The notes: generated from the sequence alone by a model not told the origin. A stretch of 64,000 nucleotides of DNA from Eubacteriales bacterium (GCA_030524175.1 JAUNHC010000013.1:59456-123455); one strand, 5' to 3'. Shown: positions 41,593 through 51,590, numbered from the stretch's first letter. Made by a program: numbers and translations.

Positions 41593-43230
41593 ATGATAAA
41601 GGTTTTTTTAGTGGAGGATGAGGCCATCATCCGCAGAAGTATCAAAAATAACATACCCTGGGAAAAGGAAGGGTACGAGTTTGCCGGGGAGGCCGGGGAC
41701 GGGGAACTTGCCTATCCCATGATCATGAAAGCAAAGCCTGACATTGTGATCACGGACATCAAGATGCCCTTTATGGACGGTCTGGAACTGGCCTCTCTCA
41801 TAAAAAAGGAGCTGCCCAATACAAAGATCATTATCCTCAGCGGCTATGATGAATTTGATTACGCTAAAAGAGCCATATCCATCGGAGTCACTGATTACCA
41901 GCTTAAGCCTATCAGCTCAGAGAAACTTCTGGAAACAATAAACCGTGTGGCTGACATTATCCGGGAGGAGCAGGAACAGCAGAAACTTCTGGAGGAATAC
42001 CAGAAGGAAAACCAGGAAAAACTGGAGCTGGATAAGGCCCGTCTCTTTTATGCCCTGGTGGAAAATTCCATCTCAACGGCAGAGGTTCTGGAATGGGGCC
42101 GCCAGCTTAATATGGATTTTACAGCTTCTTATTATACAGTAGTCTTACTTAAAATCATTTCCCGGGGCGAAAATGAAAATACTTATCAAAAACACCGGGT
42201 TGAGGCAGAGAAAAAGATTGAAGACTTTCTCAGCACGATTGACTGTATCTATTACTTCAAGCGCTGGGGGGAAGGCTGGTCCCTTCTTGTTCGGAGTGAA
42301 GAGGAATCAGGGCTACACGAGGTATTGGGCAGACTTCAGGAATTTATTTCCTCTCTTCTTCCTGACAACAGCAATCTGCAGTATTTCGGAGGTGCAGGCT
42401 GTACGGTACAGCGGCTGCGGGACGTGCGCCAGTCCTTCCTGGAGGCCAACCGGGTTTTTGCCGCACGCTTTTTCACTGAGACAAACCAGATCATCACCGC
42501 CGACGAGCTTAAAGAAAAGGATCTTATCACCGCCGAAAAAGAGGATTTAAAGAAAATAAACACTGCCAACATTGACCGCAAACTTTTAGAAAATTTCCTC
42601 AAGGTGGGTGACATTGATGAAGCTTCCGGCTTCATGGATGCCTATTTCGAAAAGGTTGGGCTTGGCAGCTATAACTCCCTTATGTTCCGTCAGTATCTTA
42701 TGGTGGATATGTACTTCTGTGTCACTAAATTTCTGGAAGGACTGGGGATCAACGCCCAGCCTCTCACAGAAAAATTCGGTGATGTGGATGAAATCAAAGC
42801 ACGTATTTCTTCTATAGAAAGTGTGTGCCAATACCTTAAGGACTTATTCACCGAAGCACTGAAGCTTCGTGACAATGCATCCATGGACAAATACAGCGGA
42901 CTGCTGGAAGATGCCGCACGGTATGTGGAGCAGAACTTTTCCAACAATGAGATTTCCCTGAACACAGTGGCTTCCCAAATCGGCATCAGCCCCAGCTATT
43001 TCAGCACGATCTTCCGTCAGGAGACAGGCCAGACCTTCATTGAATACCTTACAGGACTCCGTATGGAAAAGGCCAAGGAGCTTCTCCGCTGCACCAGCAG
43101 GAAGACCTCCGAGATTGCCTATGACGTAGGATATAAAGATGCCCACTATTTCAGCTACATATTCAAAAAGACCCAGGGACAGACTCCTAAGGATTACCGC
43201 AACGTTAGAAAGGAGAGTCCTGTCCAATGA
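41593..43230 (+). CDS. YesN-type response regulator with AraC DNA-binding domain
   Basis: The 545-residue cytosolic regulator has an N-terminal receiver (MIKVFLVEDEAIIRRSIKNN, phospho-acceptor Asp in IVITDIKMPFMDGLELA at about residue 55, and Lys in DYQLKPISS). A coiled linker and a variable middle domain follow, then a C-terminal AraC double helix-turn-helix (about 445-540) with ISPSYFSTIFRQETGQTFIEYL and AYDVGYKDAHYFSYIFKK. GGAGGAG precedes the ATG at 41593. It overlaps its partner kinase gene by 4 bp. It probably activates the galactofuranose-type ABC genes just downstream. Confidence 0.93.
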   Translation: MIKVFLVEDEAIIRRSIKNNIPWEKEGYEFAGEAGDGELAYPMIMKAKPDIVITDIKMPFMDGLELASLIKKELPNTKIIILSGYDEFDYAKRAISIGVTDYQLKPISSEKLLETINRVADIIREEQEQQKLLEEYQKENQEKLELDKARLFYALVENSISTAEVLEWGRQLNMDFTASYYTVVLLKIISRGENENTYQKHRVEAEKKIEDFLSTIDCIYYFKRWGEGWSLLVRSEEESGLHEVLGRLQEFISSLLPDNSNLQYFGGAGCTVQRLRDVRQSFLEANRVFAARFFTETNQIITADELKEKDLITAEKEDLKKINTANIDRKLLENFLKVGDIDEASGFMDAYFEKVGLGSYNSLMFRQYLMVDMYFCVTKFLEGLGINAQPLTEKFGDVDEIKARISSIESVCQYLKDLFTEALKLRDNASMDKYSGLLEDAARYVEQNFSNNEISLNTVASQIGISPSYFSTIFRQETGQTFIEYLTGLRMEKAKELLRCTSRKTSEIAYDVGYKDAHYFSYIFKKTQGQTPKDYRNVRKESPVQ

Positions 43231-44759
43231 AACCCAAAAAAAGTATTTCTCTGAAAAAGCGGCTGTTCATGCTCTCAGCCACCATCATCATCCCTCTCAT
43301 GCTTATGGTGATCAGCGTTCTTGCAGTGCTTCAGAACTTCACTGAGTCCTACAGTCAGATCGTAACCAATATCATGGAGGCCAATGACTACAATCTGACC
43401 TTTGAAAAAGAGATGAATTATACAGTATACAGGGTGGTGATCGGTTCAGCCTCCCTGGAAGAACTGAAAAACGGCGATATTGTGGAAGGAAAAGACCCCA
43501 AATATGCCACTGTGGTTAAAAATCCTTATAAAATGATAAGCAATGCCCGCCGGGATTTCCAGACAATGTCCAAAAATGCCTCAGGGATTGACAGCGTGCT
43601 GCAAATACGCGGTATTACCTCATGCCTTAACACGCTGGAAAATGTGCTTGGGAAAATAGAGAACAATCTGGGCAAGTCTTCCTCCTACACAAACAATATA
43701 TCCATGTGGGAAAATGACATCCACGGGGTCAATTCCCTGATCCAGAATTATATCCAAAAGTACATCTATTACGAAACCCTGAGCCTGGATGAGTTAAGGA
43801 AAGCAATTGAAAGGCAGACAGCAAATGCAATCATGATAAGTATCGCACTTCTCTGCGGCATCATGTTTTGTGTGATCCTGCTCTCACGGAGGATCACCCG
43901 AAGTGTAACAAACCCTATCAATGCACTGTGCGAGGCCACAAAGCAGATGGGAAAAGGTGATTTCACCTCAGAGCAGCTGATCGAATCCGATGACGAAATC
44001 CAGATACTTGTAAAGCGGTTTGATGAGATGAGGGATAAGATCGGTACGCTGGTGGATGATGTAAAAATCGAGCAGATGAAGCTAAAGGACACAGAGCTAA
44101 AGCTTCTCCAGGAACAGATCAACCCCCATTTCCTATATAATACACTGGACACGATCGTGTGGCTTGCAGAGGACGGACAGACGAAAGCTGTCGTACAGAT
44201 GACCACCTCCCTCTCAGAATTTTTCCGCACTGTGCTCAGCGGCGGCAGGGATTATATCACGATCCGGGAAGAAGAATCCCACATACACAGCTACCTGAGC
44301 ATACAGCAGTTCCGGTATGAGGATATCCTGGATTATGAAATCGATATTGACGACAACCTGTACGAATACAATATCCTGAAACTGACACTCCAGCCTCTGG
44401 TGGAAAACGCTCTCTACCACGGAATTAAAAACAAGCGGGGAAAAGGCAAAATACTGATCACAGGATATGAGGACGGCACTGATATCGTCTTTGAGGTTTA
44501 TGACAACGGAATAGGCATGACAGAGGAAGAGCTTGTTTCCCTGAGAAAGAAGGTTAAGGAGAAATCCAGCTTCGGAAGAAAGGGTTTCGGGCTTATCAAC
44601 GTGGAAGAACGTATCCGCATGAACTACGGATACCGCTACGGTCTGGAATTTGAAAGTGAAAAAGGCAAAGGGACAAAGGTGACTGTGCGCATACCGAAAA
44701 AAAACGAACCTTTTTCCAAAAATAACGAACCAATTATAAAAAAAGAAGAAAACTTCTAA
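43227..44759 (+). CDS. YesM-type sensor histidine kinase
   Basis: The 510-residue membrane kinase has two helices (about 17-37 and 205-225) flanking an extracellular sensing domain of about 165 residues, and a HAMP segment (to about 285). The cytosolic His_kinase core has QEQINPHFLYNTLDTIVWLA (phospho-His, near residue 305), the N box LQPLVENALYHGI, and the G box DNGIGM and GFGLINVEERI. Its ATG overlaps the regulator's stop. It presumably senses a sugar or its binding protein outside the cell and signals to the adjacent regulator; the ABC operon follows within 120 bp. Confidence 0.93.
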   Translation: MKPKKSISLKKRLFMLSATIIIPLMLMVISVLAVLQNFTESYSQIVTNIMEANDYNLTFEKEMNYTVYRVVIGSASLEELKNGDIVEGKDPKYATVVKNPYKMISNARRDFQTMSKNASGIDSVLQIRGITSCLNTLENVLGKIENNLGKSSSYTNNISMWENDIHGVNSLIQNYIQKYIYYETLSLDELRKAIERQTANAIMISIALLCGIMFCVILLSRRITRSVTNPINALCEATKQMGKGDFTSEQLIESDDEIQILVKRFDEMRDKIGTLVDDVKIEQMKLKDTELKLLQEQINPHFLYNTLDTIVWLAEDGQTKAVVQMTTSLSEFFRTVLSGGRDYITIREEESHIHSYLSIQQFRYEDILDYEIDIDDNLYEYNILKLTLQPLVENALYHGIKNKRGKGKILITGYEDGTDIVFEVYDNGIGMTEEELVSLRKKVKEKSSFGRKGFGLINVEERIRMNYGYRYGLEFESEKGKGTKVTVRIPKKNEPFSKNNEPIIKKEENF

Positions 44760-44809
44760 AAATAATCAACTAAATACCCAGGAATTTCCGTAGATTTTCC
44801 AGCTATTTT

Positions 44810-44818
44810 TGCTAAAAT
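44810..44818 (+). promoter_or_regulatory. Extended -10 promoter of the galactofuranose-type ABC operon
   Basis: TGCTAAAAT lies about 60 bp before the binding-protein ATG. There is no strong -35, which fits dependence on an activator such as the adjacent YesN regulator. Confidence 0.5.
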
Positions 44819-44878
44819 GTAATCATCAGCTGAGGGAAGTGAGAAACCCACAGCAAAAAATTTAAGGAGGATCTCAAA

Positions 44879-45871
44879 ATGAAGAAGAGAGTTTTATCAG
44901 TAGCATTAACAGCAGCAATGGTTGCATCTATGGCAGCAGTTCCTGCAATCACCGTTCAGGCAGCAGATGACGATTTGATCGTAGTTGGCTATGCACAGGT
45001 AGGTGCAGAATCTGACTGGAGAACAGCAAACACAGAATCCTTTAAATCCACTTTTACCGAAGAAAACGGCTATAAATTAATTTTTGACGATGCACAGCAG
45101 AAACAGGAAAACCAGATTAAGGCAATCCGTTCCTTCATCCAGCAGGATGTTGATTACATCGTAGTTGCACCGGTTGTTGAGACAGGCTGGTAAACTGTAT
45201 TGGAAGAAGCAAAAGAGGCCGGAATCCCGGTTATCCTTTCTGACAGACAGATGAAAGTTTCTGACGATTCCCTGTATGAGTGCTGGGTAGGCGGCAACTT
45301 CATCAAAGAAGGCGAAACAGCAGGCCAGTGGGTAGCTGATTACCTTGAAGAAAAAGGCCGTGGAGAAGAAGAGATCAATCTTGTAACGATCCAGGGAACC
45401 ATCGGAGCATCTGCTCAGGTTGGACGTACAGAAGGCTTTGGAAATATTGTAGAACAGCATGATAACTGGAAAATGTTAGATATGCAGTCCGGTGAGTTTA
45501 CACAGGCTAAAGGCCAGGAAGTTATGGAATCCTTCCTGAAATCCTATGATGACATTGACGTAGTAGTATGCGAGAACGACAATGAAGCATTCGGTGCTAT
45601 CGACGCTATCAAAGCTGCCGGCAAGACCTGCGGACCAGAAGGCGACATCATCGTTATCTCCTTCGACTCTGTAAAAGCTGCTTTCGAAGCTATGATCGCT
45701 GGTGACTTAAACGCTACTTTCGAGTGTAACCCGCTTCACGGACCACGTGTAGACGAAATCATCAAGAAACTGGAAGCCGGCGAAGAAGTAGAAAAGATTC
45801 AGTATGTAGATGAAGCTTACTTCGATACCTCCATGGATCTGGAATCCATTATGGCAGAACGTGCTTACTAA
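44879..45871 (+). pseudogene. ytfQ: Galactofuranose-type sugar-binding protein with in-frame TAA
   Basis: One frame of 330 codons encodes a periplasmic-binding protein of the YtfQ class. The signal peptide is MKKRVLSVALTAAMVASMAA (cleavage near VQA, no lipobox Cys), then VGYAQVGAESDWRTANTESF, FDDAQQKQENQIKAIRSFI and VAPVVETGW. The next codon is TAA (45191-45193), and the same frame continues TVLEEAKEAGIPVILSDRQM to the normal end at 45871. Relatives have Asp or Glu at the stop position, so one base change (GAA to TAA) could explain it. Everything else, including AAGGAGG and the C-terminus, looks intact. It may be a recent nonsense mutation or a sequence error. The 104-residue fragment alone would not bind sugar. 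Confidence 0.82.
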
Positions 45872-45917
45872 TCAGCGGCCATAACTGATACCAACTAACA
45901 GCCATTGGAATTTTAAG

Positions 45918-45965
45918 GTGCGGAGGGTGGAGGCCGATAAAGACCTCCCCTCCCGCACTTTATTT
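45918..45965 (+). terminator. Intercistronic hairpin after the binding-protein gene
   Basis: GTGCGGAGGGTGGAGG pairs with CCTCCCCTCCCGCAC, followed by TTTATTTA. Such partial terminators usually keep binding-protein mRNA in excess over the transporter genes downstream. Confidence 0.7.
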
Positions 45966-46050
45966 ATGCCGCACCGGACGAGAAAAAAATTTCTGGAATG
46001 ACCGGGAAGGCAGGCTAAGGGCGGAAAAATAGAAAGAGAGGCGGGACCAA

Positions 46051-47565
46051 ATGGAATCAGGCGTAGTTCTTACCATGCGAAATATCTATAAAACTTTCCC
46101 GGGAGTTAAGGCCCTGCAGGATGTGGATTTTACACTCCGAAAAGGCGAAATCCATGCTCTGATGGGAGAGAACGGTGCCGGTAAATCCACTTTAATCAAA
46201 GTATTGACCGGTGTTGAAGAATTTGAAACAGGAGAAATCATGATCGACGGAGTACAAGGCTCCGTGGTCAATAAATCTCCGCAGGAAGCCCAGATGAACG
46301 GCATCAGCACAGTTTACCAGGAAGTAAACCTGTGCCCCAACCTGTCTGTGGCAGAGAATCTTTTCATCGGCCGCGAGCCGAGAAAGGGCGGTCTTATTGA
46401 CTGGAAAACCATGAGAACAAAAGCGTCCGAGCTTCTGGAAAGCCTGGACATCCACGTAGACGTATCCTCCGCAGTGGAAAATTACTCCATTGCCATCCAG
46501 CAGATGCTTGCCATTGCCCGTGCCGTGGATATGTCGGCAAAAGTATTAATCCTTGATGAACCTACTTCCTCTCTGGATGACGGTGAAGTAGAAAAATTGT
46601 TTATATTAATGAGAAAATTAAGAGATCAGGGTGTTGGGATTATCTTCGTAACCCATTTTCTGGAACAGGTCTATGCAGTCTGTGACAAGATTACGGTTTT
46701 GCGAAACGGCACACTGGTAGGTGAATATAAAGTCGAAGAACTTCCGCGAGTACAGCTAGTAGCTAAAATGATGGGTAAAGACTTCGATGACCTTGCCTCC
46801 CTCAAAAAGGAAGGCGAATCAGCAAAGGTCGGCGAGGAAATTATCATCGAAGCCAAAGGTCTTGGACATAAGGGTACCATCCGTCCCTTTGACCTTAAAA
46901 TACATAAGGGCGAGGTTATCGGCCTCACCGGCCTTCTTGGATCCGGCCGCTCCGAGCTGGTAAGATCCATCTACGGTGCCGACAAACCAGATGAGGGTGA
47001 ACTTTTCGTAAAGGGCAAAAAGCTTCAGGTGAACTCTCCTCTTGACGCAATGATGCATGGTATGGCCTATCTTCCTGAGAACCGTAAGGAAGAAGGTATC
47101 ATCGCAGATTTGTCTGTGCGCGAAAATATCATCATTGCTCTTCAGGCAAAGAAAGGTATGTTTAAACTTCTGAGCAAAAAAGAACAGGAAGAATTCACAG
47201 ATAAGTATATCAAAATCCTCCAGATTAAGACTGCTGACAGAGAAACTCCGATCAAGCAGCTTTCCGGCGGAAACCAGCAGAAGGTGATCCTTGGCAGGTG
47301 GCTCCTGACTAATCCGGATTTCCTTATTCTCGATGAGCCTACCCGAGGCATTGATATCGGTACAAAAACCGAAATCCAAAAGCTTGTGCTGGAACTTGCC
47401 GAACAGGGCATGAGCGTTGTGTTCATCTCCTCTGAAGTGGAAGAAATGCTCCGTACCTGCAGCCGTATGGCAGTTCTCCGTGACGGCGCCAAGGTGGGTG
47501 AGCTGGAAGAGCACGAATTAAGCCAGTCTTCAATTATGAAAGCAATTGCCGGAGGTGAAGAATAA
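46051..47565 (+). CDS. ytfR: Sugar ABC transporter ATP-binding protein, two nucleotide domains (YtfR-like)
   Basis: The 504-residue peripheral membrane ATPase has two fused nucleotide-binding domains. The first has Walker A GENGAGKST (about 38-46), signature-like text YSIAIQQMLAIARA and Walker B LILDEPTSSLDD. The second has the degenerate P-loop GLLGSGRSELVRSIYG, signature LSGGNQQKVILGRWL and LILDEPTRGIDIGTK. It drives import through the two permeases encoded directly downstream (its stop overlaps the next ATG region by 1 bp). This arrangement, one double ATPase with two different permeases, is that of the YtfQRT-YjfF galactofuranose importer; the exact sugar is inferred. Confidence 0.92.
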   Translation: MESGVVLTMRNIYKTFPGVKALQDVDFTLRKGEIHALMGENGAGKSTLIKVLTGVEEFETGEIMIDGVQGSVVNKSPQEAQMNGISTVYQEVNLCPNLSVAENLFIGREPRKGGLIDWKTMRTKASELLESLDIHVDVSSAVENYSIAIQQMLAIARAVDMSAKVLILDEPTSSLDDGEVEKLFILMRKLRDQGVGIIFVTHFLEQVYAVCDKITVLRNGTLVGEYKVEELPRVQLVAKMMGKDFDDLASLKKEGESAKVGEEIIIEAKGLGHKGTIRPFDLKIHKGEVIGLTGLLGSGRSELVRSIYGADKPDEGELFVKGKKLQVNSPLDAMMHGMAYLPENRKEEGIIADLSVRENIIIALQAKKGMFKLLSKKEQEEFTDKYIKILQIKTADRETPIKQLSGGNQQKVILGRWLLTNPDFLILDEPTRGIDIGTKTEIQKLVLELAEQGMSVVFISSEVEEMLRTCSRMAVLRDGAKVGELEEHELSQSSIMKAIAGGEE

Positions 47566-48614
47566 TGAGTAAACTGAAAAAACTTACCAGCTATCGTCTG
47601 TTTTTACCTATTCTGTGCCTGGTATTGGTGCTTCTGGTAAACCTTATCACCACACCTGACTTCTTCGCTATCAGTGTGCGGGACGGTATGCTGTACGGCT
47701 ATATCATTGACGTGATCAACAGGGCCAGCGAGCTTGTGATCCTGGCAGTAGGCATGACCCTCATGGTTGCCGCCTCCGGCGGAACCGACATCTCCGTAGG
47801 CGCTGTCATGGCAGTGGTGGCTGCTGTTGTCTGCAACGTTCTTGCAGGAGGAGAGCAGTCAGTAACAGCTTATAACAATCCTTATATTTTAGGTATCATT
47901 GCAGGCTTGATCGTGGCAGTTATCTGCGGTGCTTTCAACGGTTTTCTCGTTGCAAAGCTGAAAATCCAGCCGATGATCGCAACCCTGATCCTTTTTACAG
48001 CAGGCCGGGGAATCGCACAGCTTGTTACAAACGGCCAGATTACTTATGTACGTGTTGACAATTATAAGGTTTTAGGTTCCAGCATTAAGGGACTTCCCCT
48101 GCCGGTGCCGTTCTTCATGGCAGTGATCGTGGTGGTCATCACCTCCCTGATCCTCAAGAAAACAGCACTGGGCATGTATATCCAGTCTGTAGGAATCAAC
48201 TCCAGAGCCTCCCGGCTTGTGGGACTTAAATCTTCCATGATCATTTTCCTTACCTATGTATTCGGAGGTTTGATGGCCGGAGTTGCAGGGCTTGTGGCAA
48301 GCTCCCGTATTTACTCAGCAGATGCCAATAACATCGGACTCAACATGGAACTTGATGCCATCCTGGCTGTAGCTCTGGGCGGCAACTCCCTGGGAGGCGG
48401 TAAATTCTCCCTTATGGGTTCTGTGATCGGCGCTTATACTATCCAGGCACTTACGACCACCTTGTACGCAATGCACGTATCCTCCGACCAAGTGCCGGTA
48501 TACAAAGCGATCGTGGTTGTCATTATTGTATCCTTACAGTCTCCTCAGCTGAAAAAATGGTTTAAAAAACATCAGCTGGGCAAAAAAACAGTAAATGGAA
48601 ATGGGGTGGCATAA
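47565..48614 (+). CDS. ytfT: Sugar ABC transporter permease (YtfT-like)
   Basis: The 349-residue protein has eight to ten membrane helices of the RbsC/BPD_transp_2 family: GMTLMVAASGGTDISVGAVMAV (about 65-86), AKLKIQPMIATLILFTAGRGI, and ILAVALGGNSLGGGKFSLMGSVIGA. It is the first of two permease subunits and is translationally coupled to the ATPase gene, with AGGTGAAG upstream of the ATG. It pairs with the YjfF-like protein encoded 2 bp downstream. Confidence 0.92.
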   Translation: MSKLKKLTSYRLFLPILCLVLVLLVNLITTPDFFAISVRDGMLYGYIIDVINRASELVILAVGMTLMVAASGGTDISVGAVMAVVAAVVCNVLAGGEQSVTAYNNPYILGIIAGLIVAVICGAFNGFLVAKLKIQPMIATLILFTAGRGIAQLVTNGQITYVRVDNYKVLGSSIKGLPLPVPFFMAVIVVVITSLILKKTALGMYIQSVGINSRASRLVGLKSSMIIFLTYVFGGLMAGVAGLVASSRIYSADANNIGLNMELDAILAVALGGNSLGGGKFSLMGSVIGAYTIQALTTTLYAMHVSSDQVPVYKAIVVVIIVSLQSPQLKKWFKKHQLGKKTVNGNGVA

Positions 48615-48615
48615 G

Positions 48616-49653
48616 ATGAGCGGTTCAAAAGCAGTTAAAACCAAGAAAAAAATTGACGGAAATTCTTTCCTGCTGTTGATCACCATAGTGCTGTTCTTTG
48701 TCATGTATATTGCCGGTGTCATCATCTTTAATGAGCAGGGCTTTGGCAAAGTACAGAACTTCCTGAATTTGTTTATTTCCAATGCCGGACTGATCGTCAT
48801 AGCAGCAGGCATGACCGTAGTCATGATCACCGGCGGAATTGATATTTCCGTTGGCTCAGTAGTTGCTTTGACTTGTATGCTCCTGGCATGGATGATGGAG
48901 AATAAAGGTATGGGCGCCGTCCCTGCCACCATCCTGGTTCTTGTCATGGGTGTTGTCTTTGGTCTGGCTCAGGGATTCCTGGTAGCATACCTGAATATCC
49001 AGCCGTTTATCGTAACTCTGGCGGGAATGTTCTTTGCAAGAGGTATGACAGCTATTGTATCCACAGACATGATCAGTATCACAAATGAAACCTTCCTGTC
49101 CTGGGCGAAGTTTAAAATCTACTTCCCCTTCGGCGGTTATCTGAACAGAAAAGGAGTTATGATTTATCCTTACATTTATCCAAGTGTTGTCATCGCCCTT
49201 GTGGTGTTGGTCCTGGTATTCGTCATGCTGAAATACACCAAATTCGGACGCTCCATCTACGCAGTAGGCGGAAACGAACAGTCCGCACTTCTCATGGGCC
49301 TGAATGTAAGAAAAACAAAGCTTAAAGCTTATGTATTGAGCAGTACCCTCTGCGGTTTGGGAGGATTCCTCTTCTGCCTGAATACCTGCGCCGGCTTCGT
49401 AGAGCAGGCAAAAGGACTTGAGATGGATGCCATCGCCTCTTCTGTAATCGGCGGTACTCTTCTCACCGGCGGTGTGGGAAATGTATTCGGCTCCCTCTTT
49501 GGTGTTCTCATTAAGGGTACCATCGAAGCCTTCATTACCTTCCAGGGAACTTTGTCCTCCTGGTGGACCAGAATTACCATCGCTGCACTTCTCTGCTTCT
49601 TCATTGTTCTTCAGAGTATCTTCGCTGCAGTAAAGGAGAAGAATAAGCACTGA
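48616..49653 (+). CDS. yjfF: Sugar ABC transporter permease (YjfF-like)
   Basis: The 345-residue protein belongs to the same RbsC-like family, with ITGGIDISVGSVVALTCMLLAW (about 79-100), AYLNIQPFIVTLAGMFFARG, SIYAVGGNEQSALLMGL and GGTLLTGGVGNVFGSLFGVL. It completes the heterodimeric channel. I placed the start at 48616, directly after the previous stop codon, with GGGGTGG as ribosome site. A strong bidirectional terminator follows, closing the operon. Confidence 0.92.
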   Translation: MSGSKAVKTKKKIDGNSFLLLITIVLFFVMYIAGVIIFNEQGFGKVQNFLNLFISNAGLIVIAAGMTVVMITGGIDISVGSVVALTCMLLAWMMENKGMGAVPATILVLVMGVVFGLAQGFLVAYLNIQPFIVTLAGMFFARGMTAIVSTDMISITNETFLSWAKFKIYFPFGGYLNRKGVMIYPYIYPSVVIALVVLVLVFVMLKYTKFGRSIYAVGGNEQSALLMGLNVRKTKLKAYVLSSTLCGLGGFLFCLNTCAGFVEQAKGLEMDAIASSVIGGTLLTGGVGNVFGSLFGVLIKGTIEAFITFQGTLSSWWTRITIAALLCFFIVLQSIFAAVKEKNKH

Positions 49654-49712
49654 TCCCAACTTATCAGGGAAGCTGCTGCTTAATTGCAATAAAGAGTTAA
49701 AGGTAAAATTTA

Positions 49713-49757
49713 AGCCCCCGGACTGCATGAAACGCCGCAGTCCGGGGGCTGTTTTAT
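49713..49757. terminator. Strong bidirectional terminator
   Basis: AGCCCCCGGACTGC pairs with GCAGTCCGGGGGCT (14 bp) around a 10-nt loop, then GTTTTATCTT. It separates the convergent YjfF-like and rubrerythrin genes. Confidence 0.88.
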
Positions 49758-49758
49758 C

Positions 49759-50382
49759 TTATTCTGAAAGTTTTTCCGGCTGTGCCTTATCTGCAAAGGG
49801 AGACAGCTCCAGTCGGATGAAATATCCCTGGTCGTGGTCACACACCGGACATTTCTTGGGAGCTTCTTTTGTCTCGCAGATATAGCCGCAGTTGAGGCAG
49901 ATCCATCCTGTCTTCACATCGGAGACATACAGCTTGTTCTCTTCCATCCACTTTGCAAATCTTCCGAAACGGTCGCCGTGTACCTTCTCAATCTCCGCAA
50001 TCATATGGAAAGAACGGGCCACCTTGTCAAAGCCCTCTTCCTTGGCTTTGTCGCCGAATTTTTTATACACATCATCATGTTCCTCGTATTCATTGTGCTG
50101 GGCCATACGCAGAAGCTGTGCAAGATCCTCCGTGATGTCTACGGGATAACCGCCGTCCACATGTATGGTTTCCCCTGCCAGTTCCTTCAGATGCTTATAG
50201 AAAATCTCCGCATGTTCCTTTTCCTGGTCTGCCGTGTACAGGAATACCTGAGAAACTGCCGCCTGATTCTGCTGCTTTGCCTGTCCCGCCGCGAAGGTGT
50301 ATCGGTTTCTTGCCTGGCTCTCCCCGGCAAATGCACGCATAAGATTGTCTTTTGTCTCGCTGTTTTTAAAATCTACTGCCAT
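49759..50382 (-). CDS. Rubrerythrin
   Basis: The 207-residue cytosolic protein reduces hydrogen peroxide in anaerobes. The N-terminal diiron four-helix bundle shows NLMRAFAGESQARNRYTFAA (first Glu ligand) and TADQEKEHAEIFYKHLKEL. The C-terminal rubredoxin-like iron site has two Cys pairs, WICLNCGYI and PKKCPVCDHDQGYF. I moved the start to 50382 (MAVDFKNSET), which follows GCAGGAGG. It is a single-gene unit between two sugar-transport loci and probably supports oxygen tolerance. Confidence 0.93.
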   Translation of the reverse strand: MAVDFKNSETKDNLMRAFAGESQARNRYTFAAGQAKQQNQAAVSQVFLYTADQEKEHAEIFYKHLKELAGETIHVDGGYPVDITEDLAQLLRMAQHNEYEEHDDVYKKFGDKAKEEGFDKVARSFHMIAEIEKVHGDRFGRFAKWMEENKLYVSDVKTGWICLNCGYICETKEAPKKCPVCDHDQGYFIRLELSPFADKAQPEKLSE

Positions 50383-50512
50383 AATTTCTAACCTCCTGCA
50401 TTTTTTCTTGTTTACAGTATGGACAGAAATTCCCTGGTTCATACAACTTATCTTTTATTATCCGCTCTGTGAGGAACACTCCTTCCGGCATTACCTCACC
50501 CCTCACCGGCAG

Positions 50513-51529
50513 CTATCTTACACTGTTTCCCTTCATAAGCTGGCAGTTGGAATAGGCCTTGAATTTCTTAGAGATCACTCCGTTAATTTCCTGCTCCAGA
50601 AACATCATGACAACATTTGCCCTTTCCTCATGCTCTACCTTCACTGTTGTAAGCAGAAAATCACCGGTAAGATAGCTGGGCAGTTCATCCACCCCCACCA
50701 GGGAAACCTCCCGGGGGACTGAAATTTTCTTTTCCCGCAACGCCCGCATCACTCCCATGGAAACCTGATAATTTTCCATGATAAAAGCCTCCGGCAGTCT
50801 GTGTTCCTCAAGATAAACCATCATGTTCTCATACACATCTTCCACTCTTCTCCCGATCTGGACGATAGAGTCAGCCTGAAGGGGAAGCCGGTTCTTTCGA
50901 AGCCCGGCACGGAACCCGGCCCTTCTCTGTGTAAAATTATAAATGTTTTCTGTATTCCCAAGATATCTGATCTCATGGCAGCCTCTTGCCACAAGATGAT
51001 CCACCACATCCCGGACTGCCGTCACTCCGTCGATGGCAACACAGTTATGATCCTGGCTTAAATCATTGTCATAGATCACCATAGGTTTTTTTATCATACG
51101 GAAAGGCTCAAAATGTTCGGGCTGCATTTCTGTAGCCACAAGAATCACTCCTGCCACATTCTCCTCATTTGCCTCCTGGATCACCTGGGCGATCTCCCTG
51201 GAATTGCGGCTCACATAAGTAAGCCCAAGAGTATATCCCATCCTTTTTATCTCCCTGTCAAAAACAGAAAAAACGTCAGTCCATAAGTCCAGCTCTGAAT
51301 CCTTGATGATCCTCAGCTTATTATCCACCACAATGATCTTGACCATCTTTTTTATAGAAGAACGCTGTGCCTTTTCAGGCGGTGGGCCGCCTCCGTTTAA
51401 TTCCTCCAAACATTCAAAAATCTTCTCCCTGGTTTTTTCACTGACACCAGGCTTATTATTCAAAGCAAGGGACACCGTTGCCTTAGATATTCCCAGCTTT
51501 CTTGCTATTTCCACTGCCTTGACCTTCAT
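50513..51529 (-). CDS. LacI-family transcriptional regulator
   Basis: The 338-residue protein has a LacI helix-turn-helix (MKVKAVEIARKLGISKATVS, then LALNNKPGVSEKTREKIFE) and a sugar-binding effector domain (about 65-335) with the late texts VSLVGVDELPSYL and TTVKVEHEERANVVM. The start at 51529 follows a GGGGG tract. It lies just after the DUF4038-type hydrolase gene on the same strand, separated by a terminator. A 12-bp motif, AAAAAGTTTAAA, occurs both upstream of this gene and upstream of the neighbouring ABC operon, so it probably controls both. Confidence 0.9.
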   Translation of the reverse strand: MKVKAVEIARKLGISKATVSLALNNKPGVSEKTREKIFECLEELNGGGPPPEKAQRSSIKKMVKIIVVDNKLRIIKDSELDLWTDVFSVFDREIKRMGYTLGLTYVSRNSREIAQVIQEANEENVAGVILVATEMQPEHFEPFRMIKKPMVIYDNDLSQDHNCVAIDGVTAVRDVVDHLVARGCHEIRYLGNTENIYNFTQRRAGFRAGLRKNRLPLQADSIVQIGRRVEDVYENMMVYLEEHRLPEAFIMENYQVSMGVMRALREKKISVPREVSLVGVDELPSYLTGDFLLTTVKVEHEERANVVMMFLEQEINGVISKKFKAYSNCQLMKGNSVR

Positions 51530-51590
51530 ATAAATCCCCCATATACTTCTCAGCATGTGCCGCAGATATCCGGAATCTGCTTTATGTGTG

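Noticed and set aside
44879-45871. Stop-codon readthrough or selenocysteine in the sugar-binding protein
   Set aside because: The codon is TAA, not TGA, and there is no nearby SECIS-like hairpin. Mutation or error is simpler.
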